DNA from: Triplophysa rosa
Lineage: Eukaryota > Chordata > Actinopteri > Cypriniformes > Nemacheilidae
Assembly (NCBI RefSeq): GCF_024868665.1
Contig: NC_079890.1
Span: 30,448,179 to 30,512,178, forward strand
Reading direction: 5' to 3'
Length of the DNA: 64,000 nucleotides
The notes beneath the pieces were generated by a model, which was given only the letters and a program-made list of their open reading frames with translations, did not search any database and was not told the origin of the DNA. Position numbers and translations under genes: made by a program. Position 1 is the first letter of the stretch; every line of letters starts with the position of its first letter. Below are positions 22,585-33,345 of this stretch, in pieces.

Positions 22585-25316
22585 CTTTATTTAATAAAAG
22601 CGACTAAATTTTGTTAGTCATATGCAGATATTTAAGTCAATAAACATATATAATCTTCCACTGAGCTGTTAACTGCTGTATCCAGATCGTAAAGTGTGTT
22701 AAACTCAGGAACCCTATCACACTCATCGTATGAGCCACTTTTATGATACTTTTGTGGTTCTATATCTTGCCATTTTAGTACTCGACAGCTCAGTCTTCAT
22801 TCAGTTTTATGACATGGAAAAGAGTAGGATGAAAAAAGTCACCTTAAGTTATATTGAAGTTTTCAAATCTTTGTTTGGCATAACCATTTTTGATGTACTG
22901 TAGGTCATCCCTGAGATATTCCCAGGACAAATTGACTGGCCAAATAAAACCACCTCTAGAATGGATCACACGTCTGTCTAGTTTGGAAGAGACATGAGGT
23001 CTTGGCGAAATGCTTGACTGACCACACATCTGACCTTGTACGCTTTCCAGCAAATCTCTTCTTGCTTTTGGCACATCCTGAATTGTGCTATTTGAATGTT
23101 GATCACGCATCGCTCTTGACCATTCTCAAAAACTGTTTAAATACTGTGTTCAATTGAAAAACTACAATAAAAATTTTGATTTTATGTAGTTGAAATAGCT
23201 ATCCTAAAGTAAAATTATCTTACATTGTCATCTCTGATGCGAGTCTGTGTTTGCATAGGTTTAGGATCGACCAAGTTTGTTTGAGTGATGCAGATCACAT
23301 TCTTTTGCGAATAATGCAAGTAGTTCTTTTGTAGACCACAGACTACTCAGATGTTTTGAGTTAAAATTGATCGAGTGTAATGACAACAAAACTTTGAAAC
23401 AGATTCCAAATATAAAGATTTAATTAGAAGTTTAATTACATCCTGGTGGTAAGTTAATGATGATTCTATTATCCAGTCTCCTCCCATTTGTATTATAAGA
23501 TACATGTCTATGAAATAAAAAATAAAATAAAATAAATTGACCTTTAATCAATCAAATTGTAATAAATATAATCAATTTACCTTTAATCAAATCACATTAT
23601 TTGTTTTTTAAAATAAATAATTAGATCAAATAAAAATATGAAAATTACATAATAAATAGTATTAAAATAATAAATAATAAACATTTAATAAAAATAATGC
23701 AAATTTACTGAAAGCATTAACTAGAGTATTACAGGTAGCTCCTGTAAATGACAAGGGTCACAGAGATCAGCCAATAACAGTGCTAAAAATGAATGATTGA
23801 AAATATAACTTTTTTACCGATTCGGAAACAGCAATGATTTTTATTTAATACCGTGAAAAGGAAAAAGGTTATTTTTGATGCGTGCCTCTCCTACCCTTGA
23901 CCTAATCTGGTCTCTCCTCTTTATCTCCCTCTATCTGCCTCCAATCACCTAACCTCATCTACCAGATAAAACCACCAGACTGATAAGAGAAGTGGATGTC
24001 ATGCTAGAGGGCCGGGTGGGAGGGGAAAACCAATGAATTGGGCTTGGAGTTTAAACGGGTCTCATAAAACGTCTGGATGTTGAGGCAAAATCACACTTTA
24101 CATTACTGGGTGGGAGTCTCCTCAGGGGAGCACAAGAGGCTTTTGGTGGATGAAAAGTACACCTCGAACGGGAAGAGTGTGGTATAGAAAAAAAATCTGG
24201 ATGACCCGATTTTGTAAATTTGGCCCAGGGGAATAGAAAGAAAGTGAGTGAAACAGAAAAGTCACAGATTTAGCAGATGCATTTGGGGAATGTGAAATCA
24301 CACCTCATTTTCTCCAGCGTCGGCTAAATAAAATAATAAAATTTATCATTGTGGCAAACAGTGAGAGGAGAGCCAAAGAGAAACTTTTCACCCTTCAGCA
24401 CGTTATAGCGTTCTCGTTCTATAAATCCTCTAAGACAAATACTTTTTAAAATGCCCTGAAAACACAGATCCGGCAGAAGTGTTTAAGGTTCATTTGGAGG
24501 GCTTATTGGAATATCCCGAACAAGATTACAGTCTCTCTCTCCTGTTTTATTGTCAGAGTCAGGCATTTCTGAAGCTTTAAGTTGGATCAGTTGTTGCCGC
24601 ATTGGTGGGGTGAATTAAGGTCAGGTCGGCCAACTTGATCAAGACCAGATTAGATGGGAGACAGACAGACAGTCTGCGAAACAATAGTCAGAGACCTCTA
24701 GATAGATAAGCAGTACAGGTTCCTGACCCCCCAACATTTGTTAGATATTTCACAAAACACATTTTCCCCACACTAAGCTGATCGCCACTCACTTGTTCTT
24801 AGATGTATGCATTGTGACACAGACTTTTAAATTGTTCATTCGTATAATAACACCATACATATTGAACGGGTTTTGTGTGCCGTGATCCACAGCGATATTG
24901 ATTTAAAAACATGCATGCCATGAGAATTCTTCCAATAAATTCTGACCGTGCTGCACAGCGTTTGCATAACAGGAGCAGAGGGAGCCAATCCCAAAAGGAG
25001 CAGTAGTTCACTATTTCCCGGTATGCGGATTGACACGATGCTTCTGTCTAATGATGGCCCTCATGACAGAGTTGAGAGATCCATTTGAACTATAATGGTG
25101 CCTGTGACAGTGGGGACTCAAACATGCCTGAGGTTATTTCACTCTACATACCACAGTTATAAAAGCTGTAATGAAATACTTAAACGGAAATATATGCAGT
25201 TAAGAGAGGTAATGAAAACATATAGCTACTACCAGCAGTCTTATTGGTTTATTTTATAAGTTTGTTCCAGGAAGGTTTATCAAACCTGGATTAAACTGTT
25301 AGCTTTTCTATGAAGC
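22585..25316. other. Unique DNA with an AT-rich low-complexity stretch
   Basis: About 2.7 kb without a supported gene. 23510-23715 is a low-complexity A/T region of AAATAAA-like phrases with a near-duplicated ACCTTTAATCAA motif. A small run of ACAG occurs near 24661-24672. Confidence 0.5.
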
Positions 25317-25517
25317 TTAAAGGGATAGTGTTTACGAACAAGAAAATTCTGTCATCATTTACTCACCTTCTTGCCATTTCAAATCTGTATGACACAGGAT
25401 TTTTAAGAATGTTGGTAACCGAACAATGACGGTACCCATTGACTTGCATTGGTCTTGTACAATAAAAGTGAATGGGTACCGCTGTTATTCGGTTACCAAC
25501 ATTCTTCAAAATATCTC
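25317..25517. mobile_element. Partial Angel-like element (left and central part)
   Basis: TTAAAGGGATAGTG starts the copy, followed by GAAAATTCTGTCATCATTTA and CTCACCTTCTTGCC. The central hairpin is compact: CGGTACCCATTGACTTGCAT pairs with GTGAATGGGTACCG, and GGTAACCGAACAATG with its inverse. The copy stops after CAAAATATCTCGAC, so the right terminus is missing. Confidence 0.75.
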
Positions 25518-26555
25518 GACTATCATGTTTGGGTCAATTTTATAGTAGTTGCTTGGCTGGCACAAGGCCCACAGTTATGACTTTTAACAACAGAGACTAA
25601 ATTACAGACCCTTTTAATCCCTTGTTGTTCAATTTCAGTTATTTTCCTTCCTATCAAATTTTGACAGTAATGATACTGCCTCACGTTTTCATTCTTTTTC
25701 AGCACTTCTACAATTTAAAAATCATTAAGGAAAACAAACTAATTTGGTAGTGCATGAGCAAAAGTTAACAATCTTTTGATCTGCCACATGTCTTGTGTCT
25801 TACTTTGGTAAGCAGCGAGAAATTCCCTTGAGGTTGGAGTAGGCTAGCGGTGTGCTGAAATCTTTAATGCGATACACTGCCAGATGTTCCTGATGAGGAA
25901 GAGCCGAGCACCGGTCCTGTCGTTTCGGAATAAATTTCTCCATCCTTGTTCCCTTCAGTGGATGTATCACACACATTTGCACACACATTTTGGCGTAAGG
26001 CTCCTCCATCGCACATAAAGCACTCATTTAAAATCTATACTGAAGAATATAATCGCAACAAATTAGCTTGCAGTAGCAGGATGCCGGTTCAGGGAAATGA
26101 ATGCCTGAGGCCATTTCCACACACTGCATTCAGTCCTGTCAGTTGTCTATGTGTGTGTAGAAAAAGAAGAAGAGGCAAGTAAACTGTAAAGCAAGTGATG
26201 CAGCAAGTAATCATAGAGAGGTCTTTAGTTTTAAAGGGTTTTTAATTAACTTTGCTGTCTTACTGTATAATTTAAGTGGAAGGAGAGCATTCGGGTCATT
26301 ATGAAAAAACTGTTGACTTCTGGCTTACCAGATGAAAAAAACTAAACTAAAACGAACATTTTTAGACTGAATGAAAATGTCAATAAATATCCAGTAAAGC
26401 TGATGGTAATTATTTAGCAACTTCTCAATGATGTTTACGGTTTCAGTTTGAGTTTCATTATTTTATTCAATTAAAAATCTTTCACATGAAGAACATTAAA
26501 CACAGACATGTGTAAATAGCATTACGGGTAAACCATCACGTGGGCAAGCAGCTTC
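25518..26555. other. Unique DNA, no gene recognised
   Basis: Short open frames only, with no recognisable domain or splice arrangement. Confidence 0.5.
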
Positions 26556-26717
26556 TTAAAGGGATAGTTCACCAAAAATGAAAATTCTGTCATTTACTCA
26601 CCCTCGTCATTTCATACCTGTATGTCATGATCCTGCCTCTTCTTGTCATGATTTTCTAGTCTAATGGCAGGATCATGACAGACCCACGTGTTTAGTGTAG
26701 AGAGACACACATGACAT

Positions 26718-27380
26718 TAGGTGTGTTCGACTTGACGTGGCGCAGATCGATCGCAGATCGATCAATCTGACTTGAAACAGTGAATGCCGGTTAGAAATTT
26801 TGTCTGACTTGAAACGGCGCCGACGCAACACATGACTTTCACAGTCGGCTTGCTCAGCCGGCGCAGCATCTCAGGAGCGGCTGCACCAGGCTGTGATGAC
26901 GACATAGCTTTTCATGATTGGCTAGACAACGATCACGTGCGTTTCGGGTTTATTATAACACCCTCAGTTCAACTGATACTTATTAATGCATGTTTTTAAA
27001 ACAGCTAAAACTCTGTTCGTACAAATATAATAAACATGTTATTTTGTGTTGTTTAATAAAATAAAAATGAAATGAATACAGACTCCGTTGGTAATTTAAT
27101 AATATATTCTTATGTTTACCATGATTTTTAGGCACACAGTGTTAAGCAGCACATAACATTTGCAATATGAAGAGTTTATGGTTGCTACTTTTTAATTTAA
27201 ACGTTTGTTTATTGGACAAATCCAGTATTCTAATCCACTTCAATCGCACTTTGAAAAGGAAACACAGTGGGAATGTCACTACTGCAAGCAGCAGGCTTCT
27301 TTTTCGACTCCTCCATCTACTGCAAGCGGCTAATCTCGCCGATCAGTCTGCGCAGCGCCGCATGAGCTCAAACACACCTA
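26718..27380. mobile_element. TA-flanked DNA element inside the solo LTR
   Basis: The 659-bp insert starts GGTGTGTTCGACTTGACGTG and ends, read on the other strand, GGTGTGTTTGAGCTCATGCG, giving imperfect terminal inverted repeats. TA lies on both sides (26718-26719, 27379-27380). The related LTR at 59976 reads GACATTATTG across this point, which matches the empty site and supports a TA duplication. The subterminal parts are CpG-rich (GGCGCCGACGC, GCGCAGCGCCG). No transposase is visible; the superfamily is not settled by TA alone. Confidence 0.75.
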
Positions 27381-27490
27381 TTGTTTGTTTTGGCGAGCCA
27401 TGTGCTCTCTCCGGTCTCGTCCTTGGCCCTGCCCCCTCATTTCCTCTTTTAGCTTCCAGCCTGTTTCTCATTACCCACACCTGCCCATTG

Positions 27491-28720
27491 TTAAAGCAAC
27501 AACGAGTAACTTTTGCTTACTGTTGCCCCACGTGGTTGTTTAGCGGAATTGTCTGTATGCAGTGTCGTAAAAACTGTCGCAAAGATTTCCCGCTGCAGCT
27601 CAATACACGTGAGTGTGTTTACTAAGCCGACGGACCCAGATATGTCGTTCAAACTATGTCCACCGATCAGGTAAAGTAGTCTTCTATACTACAACCTCAA
27701 AGTAGACTCGGGGGTAGTCGCTGATTGTTAGAAGTTAGCACAGAGCGTGCTACATGGAACATTTGTATTTATCCGAAACACAACGCATGGACTTGAATGT
27801 GTTTTGTAACCTATAGTACTTTTCTTTTGTTATTATATCGGAAGTCACTAAACACAATCGCGACCAGGCGTTGTGTTTTGTGTAATATATGTAATAACTA
27901 CAGTCAACTCGGTATGAAAACAGCGCATAGCATGTATATATATATATATAACAACAACATTAGCCTAATCAACAACTGAACTGTTCAACATTCACGTGGT
28001 TTACTGGTCTGAACAAAATAATCTGCTACTTTTTACCACAACACGTTTAGTGTGGTTGTTTAGTCTTTATTTACAAGCACTACACACATTCATGACGAGA
28101 CACGACAACATGCTAGCTATCGACACCGGCAACCATTTATTATCTCTCAGCTACCTTACGCTTATAAAGTGCGAACCGGTGTTGCGCCAATGACACAGAC
28201 TAATAACAAATATGTTCAAAAGTACAGGACAGTAACAAAAAATGTACAAATAACACTTACAAATCCAGGAGCCGGACCGCTAGGTCTGCATCCGTTTTGC
28301 CATCCGTTGCCTCTTGCTGCTCCCGCCACCGAGTGTAAGCCCGTCCGATATTGATTCGTGACCGGCCTCGTGTCCGATCACTCTCTGGCTTTCTTTTCTT
28401 TGCTTCCTCCGACAAAACCCTCTTTGGTTTTTTGGCTGGCTCTGCCATGGTGATGTTTTGGATAGTTTCGTCTTACTGTTAGCTCTGCTGTTGGCCAACT
28501 TCTCCCAGGCTACGACTAAAACGTGACGTATGCCGTAAAGCAGGGGATAGGTGGGGCTTGTACCGACCAGAACACCAAAGTTACAAGTGCAATTTCAGCC
28601 GATAGGAGGCTGCTTAGGTAGTAATGGCAGTCAAATTCATCCAGTTAAAAGTTGACCTACCACTAAAAGAATTTTAGAGACATTATTTTAAGGTCAAAAA
28701 GTTACTCGTTGCCACTTTAA
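27491..28720 (-). mobile_element. TTAA-flanked element inside the solo LTR, with a remnant exon
   Basis: TTAA occurs at 27491-27494 and 28717-28720. The inner ends are inverted repeats: AGCAACAACGAGTAACTTTT on the left and AGTGGCAACGAGTAACTTTT on the right (other strand). The insert is 1222 bp, and the related LTR at 59976 has GTTATCTCCC at the equivalent empty site. TTAA duplication points to a piggyBac-like mechanism. It keeps one apparent coding exon on the minus strand (28261-28448) but no transposase core, so it is an internally deleted derivative. Confidence 0.8.
28261..28448 (-). pseudogene. Retained first coding exon of a transposon-type gene
   Basis: From ATG at 28448 the frame reads MAEPAKKPKRVLSEEAKKRK and continues through GRSRINIGRAYTRWREQQ and TDADLAVRLLD. 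It stops two codons after a perfect splice donor, GGATTT followed by GTAAGT (minus strand). The lysine-rich start followed by a GRAYTRWRE-type segment with an acidic LLD end is a pattern I associate with N-terminal exons of fish transposon-derived genes. No matching acceptor exon with a transposase domain follows within the element, so it is a stranded exon. Confidence 0.5.
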
Positions 28721-29250
28721 CTTCCCTTTTTAGTTCCCTTATTTAATGTCCTTGTGTTTGCTGTCCTGTGCTGCTTTGTTGTGTTTGTAACCTGTGCATA
28801 CCATTTGTGAATCCCGCTTTGGTTTGTACTTTGCCTTATGGATTATTACCCTGCCTTGTTGATTCCTGCCTTGCCTTGATCCCTGTAAATCTTAGTTCTA
28901 GTCTAGTCTAGTCTTAGTTTTGTCAAGTTTTAGTTAAGTATCCTGTTCTCTTGTGTTTTGCCCCCACGTGGGAAGTCTTTTGTTTCTGTTTTGTATTCGT
29001 GCCGTTCTTGTGTTTGCTCCCCATCGTGTGTTTTTTTTGGTTATTAAAGTTTAAGTTTTCACGCACTGCTGCCTGCACTTGGGTTCTTCCCTTCCCATAT
29101 CCTGACACCTGTATGACTTACTTTCTTATGCAGAACAAAAAATAAGATATTTTGAAGAATGTTAATAACCGAACAATGGCAACACCCATTGATTTCTGTT
29201 GGATGGATACAAAACCATATGCAAGTCAATGGGTACTTGTTCAGTTGGCT

Positions 29251-30399
29251 GTGACGGAAGTAGATTTTGTATTTAAAAATATTTTTCAACTTTGAAAACA
29301 CAAAGTACAACAAACGGCCAAGCTTTTTATAACTGTTTATTTGCTTTTGTGTAAAATTCGGACTTCTCACCAGTTGCCCATTATTTAAAGGGAAAAGATT
29401 GACAATATATTAGAATATCACCTGAGTTCCTTATGCTGGTATGATGAATCATTTGTGAATGCTGGAGTGCCTAAAAAGTTTGTAATTCTTATAATTTAGG
29501 AAAATGCTTGTCTTCATTTCCCTAAATCTAGAGCTTGTCTCCAGAGTCCTGTGGCAAGATTTACTGTGTGAGGAAAGAGTTTAGTCTCTTGCATTGAGGT
29601 GTGTAATGAGGTGCAGGCCAGCAAATGAAACTTTTAAAATATGTTTCGGCATCTACAATGTTTTTCACAGAAGGAAAATGGAAGCCACATTCAGCGACGC
29701 GTAGAAAATGATCAGGATAGCTTGAGCAGAACAGTAGTATCGTTCTTTGAACCCGGTAACAATTATTCATTATGATTTATTGTGACGTTCAACGAGTTGC
29801 TCTAATTAATAACTTCAAGGTGTTTTAAAAGCATTTCTTTAGAAAAAGGAATGTATTCTTTTTATTTTTAAGTCATTTGAATATGATGTTAAAATGAAGT
29901 AAAGAAACGTATTTGCTGCAGTGAGATGATTCCAAAACTAAGGGAATTTCCCTGTTATTTCAAGTTTCACAGGGAGGGATTCCTCAGTCCCTCATATGTA
30001 CACACAAGCTGCCACCTGTTCTACAAACCTGTCTGTATTCACCCACCATATGCCAAAGAGCTAACCATTAAACTCCATTAAACATTAACTCCAGCGCAAC
30101 TCGTGGCCATAAATTATCCTTGATCTGGATTATTCACTTTTTCTGTGCATGTACTTTCTATTTATATTATAGATCAATCACTTGCAAGTCTGGTTTTGCA
30201 ACCACAAAGCATTTTTATTCCTAGGCCTGATTTTGTAAACAATTAAGAAACAAATGTGCTTGGCAGTCATTGGCACCCACTGATAATAGTTTACTATCAC
30301 ACACTTTCTTTAGTTTTAAATTTACTATTCAAGAAATTATGCAAATCATATAATTCTGCGTCATCATTTCACCATTATGATACAATCACCCAAATCAAT
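29251..30399. other. Unique DNA, no gene recognised
   Basis: No exon, repeat terminus or RNA gene is supported here. Confidence 0.5.
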
Positions 30400-30500
30400 A
30401 CTCTTAAAAACGTGCTTGATGCCATATGAAAACCATTTTGGCCTAATGGTTCCATAAAGAACAAAAACGTTTCTTTTTCACAAGAGGTTCTTTGTGGTGA
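30400..30500. repeat. Fragment of the CACTCTTAAGAAAAATGGTTC family
   Basis: ACTCTTAAAAACG at 30400 and ATGGTTCCATAAAGAAC at 30447 echo the terminus and body of the complete TA-flanked element at 38728. Only a decayed part is present. Confidence 0.5.
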
Positions 30501-33301
30501 AAAGCGTTCTTTATGTTATACAAAAAGACGGGAAAGACATGTTTAAGTAAATGTCCTCGCTGTGGCACATTTCTGGCAAATTATATTATTATACACTCAT
30601 GGTGCAGCACCTGGTTAAACTGTGTCAGTTAATGAAAAAGACAGGGTTTTGTGCTGGAATCCCACTGGCACAACTATGTGCTGAATTTTCTTCTCAAACT
30701 TTTTTAATCTTTTCCAATAGAATTAAGGAGCCGCCCACGTGATGCATTTAACAGCAGCACACAACTCACCGGTAGACTTGAAAAACTGGAGCACAGCTGT
30801 TTTAGAATCAGGTTCATCAGCAACGGAGGCTGATGTACAGCCGTCCCAGTTTAGTGGTTAACTGCTCGAGACAAACTTTAATGCGCTAGTCTGTTTTCAA
30901 GTTGAAATAGGACGAAAACCAAAATGGGCCGTCTGGCATCTTCTAAACCACCCACACTCGGATCCATTTCATGGAGTCAACACATTTTATGGAGTAGCAT
31001 GCCTAAACCCTTGTGTCATCTGAGAAATCTAGTATTCTTAACTCCTGCAGTTGTCTAATCAGCAATGTTAGAAGAGGAACAAGCATGACAGTGTTAATAG
31101 TCATGTTAACACATGAATCATGTTCATTCTTTTTAATATCAAAGTACTTGATTTTTTCCCCCACAGAGATAATAATGGATACTGTTTTTCTGCTAACAGT
31201 GAAAAGTTGTCCCATTTTGAAAGAAATGAGAGTTTTGCAGAAGGAAAAGAGAAAAACAATCTCTCCGGCTGTCCATCAAACCCTCCAGTGGGCTCATGTG
31301 TCAGTGCAACTGCACACCAATGAGGGTGACTGCTGCGGCTAATGGACATTCATGTTTCTCACTGCAGGCTGATGTGAGAAATCGCCAGCATCAGCAGTTT
31401 CCCACTGTCCTGTTGCCTCACGAAAGACTTTTTTTAAGGTGACTCAGCTACAGTTTTTTCCTCTAGAGCAAGAGAGACATAAAAGGACATTTTCAACGGT
31501 CCCACAAGTTTAGCTTTTCATAGACATTTTCACTGCAGTTAAAGAAAACGGATTCTTTGAGACTATACTGTAAATTTGATCTAAAACAAGCACATTGTTT
31601 GTCAGCAAGCACTGTCCTTGGGACGTTTACTGTAAATGTACCAAAGATGCTTTGTTTTATTGAAAATATGTGTGAATGATTGTTACATTCCTCAGTCTGA
31701 AGTTTATCAAATCGATTTACTTGGGTCTAAAAGAACGCAAAAAGAAAACTCAGATCTTGTGCGATGTTAGTTTTATGGTTCTGTGTTCATATTATTCTTT
31801 CATTTTTTATGTATTGATGAATTAAAAAACAAAAGGTGATTATTGGGAATTGGAACTAAGCAGTTAGTATCTCCAGTAGAGAGAGATCTTTTTAGGCCAA
31901 TAAAGTGGGTTTTTTTTTTTGCATTCATCGTAAAATGATTATGATGTTAAATGAAACACTGCAGCCCTCTACAAGCACATAATCCAAAAATCTTCGACAG
32001 CCATGCAAATGTACCAGATGTCAGTGAGCTTGGTACCCAGCCAAGGTACAAATCTTTGACCTCTTCTGTCTCTATACTGTACACCCCAATCTGTGTTGTT
32101 ATCACAATAACAGCTTTGTAATTTTATATTCACATGGCAAATATTTATTTCTTTTAAATTAAATGTCTGTTTCTACAGTAAATAATTACCTAAACAGGAG
32201 TAGAATTTTGTTGAGTTTACATAGTAACACATAATAGAGTTTTAAATCTGAAACCTGTGCAACACATTTCTAGAAAGTGTAGAAAGACAGCACACTTCCC
32301 TTTATCATTCTCCCTAAAAACACTCTCCTGTTCTCTTCATCTCTCCCCGTTCACCTCCTCTGGGAACACGATGTCGTAGGAAACCATTCATTCTCAACGT
32401 CTGCCTCACTAGGGAGATTTCAGTTAACATCTGTTTGCCCCAAGAGACGGTCGGGTGACGTCACGCCGCCAGCAGAGCATGAGTACAGTCCGTGTTCCAC
32501 CTTCTTCGCACCCGCACCCTCATTTGCTCCTCTTCTGTGCTGAATTCCTAATTTGCAATTAGTCCCTTTAATTGAGGCTGCCTGCTTTTCCAGAGAGCAT
32601 TGTGAGTCCTTTAAATTGAATTTAAGTGTGTTTGATGAGGTGTGTATAAACTCTTTAAGTGAAGGCTGACATGCTTTTTTCCATTAGCACCATCCAGTTT
32701 CCTGGTCATCAATAACTAGTCGAAATGTTTTGATACTAAGAGAGATGTTTTTTTTTTTAATTTGGTGCATGTAAGAAAGATTGGATATGAACATGAAGTT
32801 CTTCCCTTGATATTGTGAGAATCCAAAATAACAGGTGCATTACATTTGTTGCTGTAAATTGGCAGCGTGCACCTACAGCGATAGTCTCCTTAACCAGCTT
32901 TAATGACTGTTGCACAACAAAAGTAATTATTGTAATAATGATAGGCATACAGATTTTCTACTGTTCGCATGGTGTTAGCTTGACAATGGAAGTGCATGTT
33001 TTGGTTACCAAAACACAGAGCCTTTTATAACCAAGAAGATAATGATGCCAAGTACTTTCTCAAAAAACAAAAAAACATAGTGAGACATTATTTCAAATGT
33101 GTGGGCCGGAATGCATTCTAACAGAGAAAGCTAAAAGTGTTTGTTTGTAGAAGTGTGTAGTCAGGATCAGAGTAAAGTGTACCGGTGTATTCACTATTGT
33201 TACTAGTTACATACCGGGTTATGCCTTTCTGTTTCAGAAAGCAGAAATTTGAAAAAGAATAAGTTTGGTTTTAGGGTATGTACTGTAAAGCATGACATGT
33301 A
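30501..33301. other. Unique DNA with a possible conserved non-coding segment
   Basis: No gene is supported. The segment at about 32510-32720 (CTAATTTGCAATTAGTCCC, TTTAATTGAGGCTGCC) is a unique stretch with clustered ATTA cores, a pattern compatible with a homeodomain-bound enhancer. Homopolymer T/A runs occur near 31910 and 32748. Confidence 0.35.
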
Positions 33302-33345
33302 CAACCTGATCTCACAGGAATTTGTAACTATTTTACGAGGTAAGA
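33302..33345. repeat. Fragment of the CAACCTGATCTCAC foldback family
   Basis: CAACCTGATCTCACAGGAAT followed by TTGTAACTATTTTACGAGG matches the left end of the foldback at 20760. The rest of the element is missing. Confidence 0.6.

Larger units (their letters stand above)
26617..29113 (+). mobile_element. Solo LTR with target duplication, itself carrying two insertions
   Basis: CCTGTA is repeated at 26617-26622 and 29108-29113 around a segment beginning TGTCATGATCCTGCC and ending CATATCCTGACA, so it has TG...CA ends. No internal retroelement genes are present; after subtracting two insertions the LTR is about 600 bp. Its first 59 bp form a palindrome (TGTCATGATCCTGCC ... GGCAGGATCATGACA). A related LTR on the opposite strand at 59976 shares GTCTCATTACCCACAC and CTCTCCGGTCTC phrases. 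Solo LTRs arise by recombination between the two LTRs of a full element. Confidence 0.8.
26556..29250. mobile_element. Angel-like element split by a solo LTR (outermost of a three-level nest)
   Basis: TTAAAGGGATAGTTCACC at 26556 opens an Angel-like copy that runs to CATACCTGTATG, breaks at about 26622, and resumes at 29108 with CCTGTATGACTTACTTTC and CAGAACAAAAAATAAG, continuing through GGTAATAACC-type phrases to about 29250 where it decays. Paralogous copies (for example near 37580) read CCTGTATGACTTGC without a break, confirming the insertion point. Confidence 0.85.

Noticed and set aside
26716..27382. 3-bp ATT target duplication for the TA-flanked element
   Set aside because: ATT also flanks the insert, but the related LTR at 59976 reads GACATTATTG at the site, which fits a TA duplication and not ATT.
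27167..27625. 152-codon plus-strand frame
   Set aside because: It runs across the end of the TA-flanked element, the LTR and the start of the TTAA element, so it crosses three insertion boundaries and cannot be a native gene.
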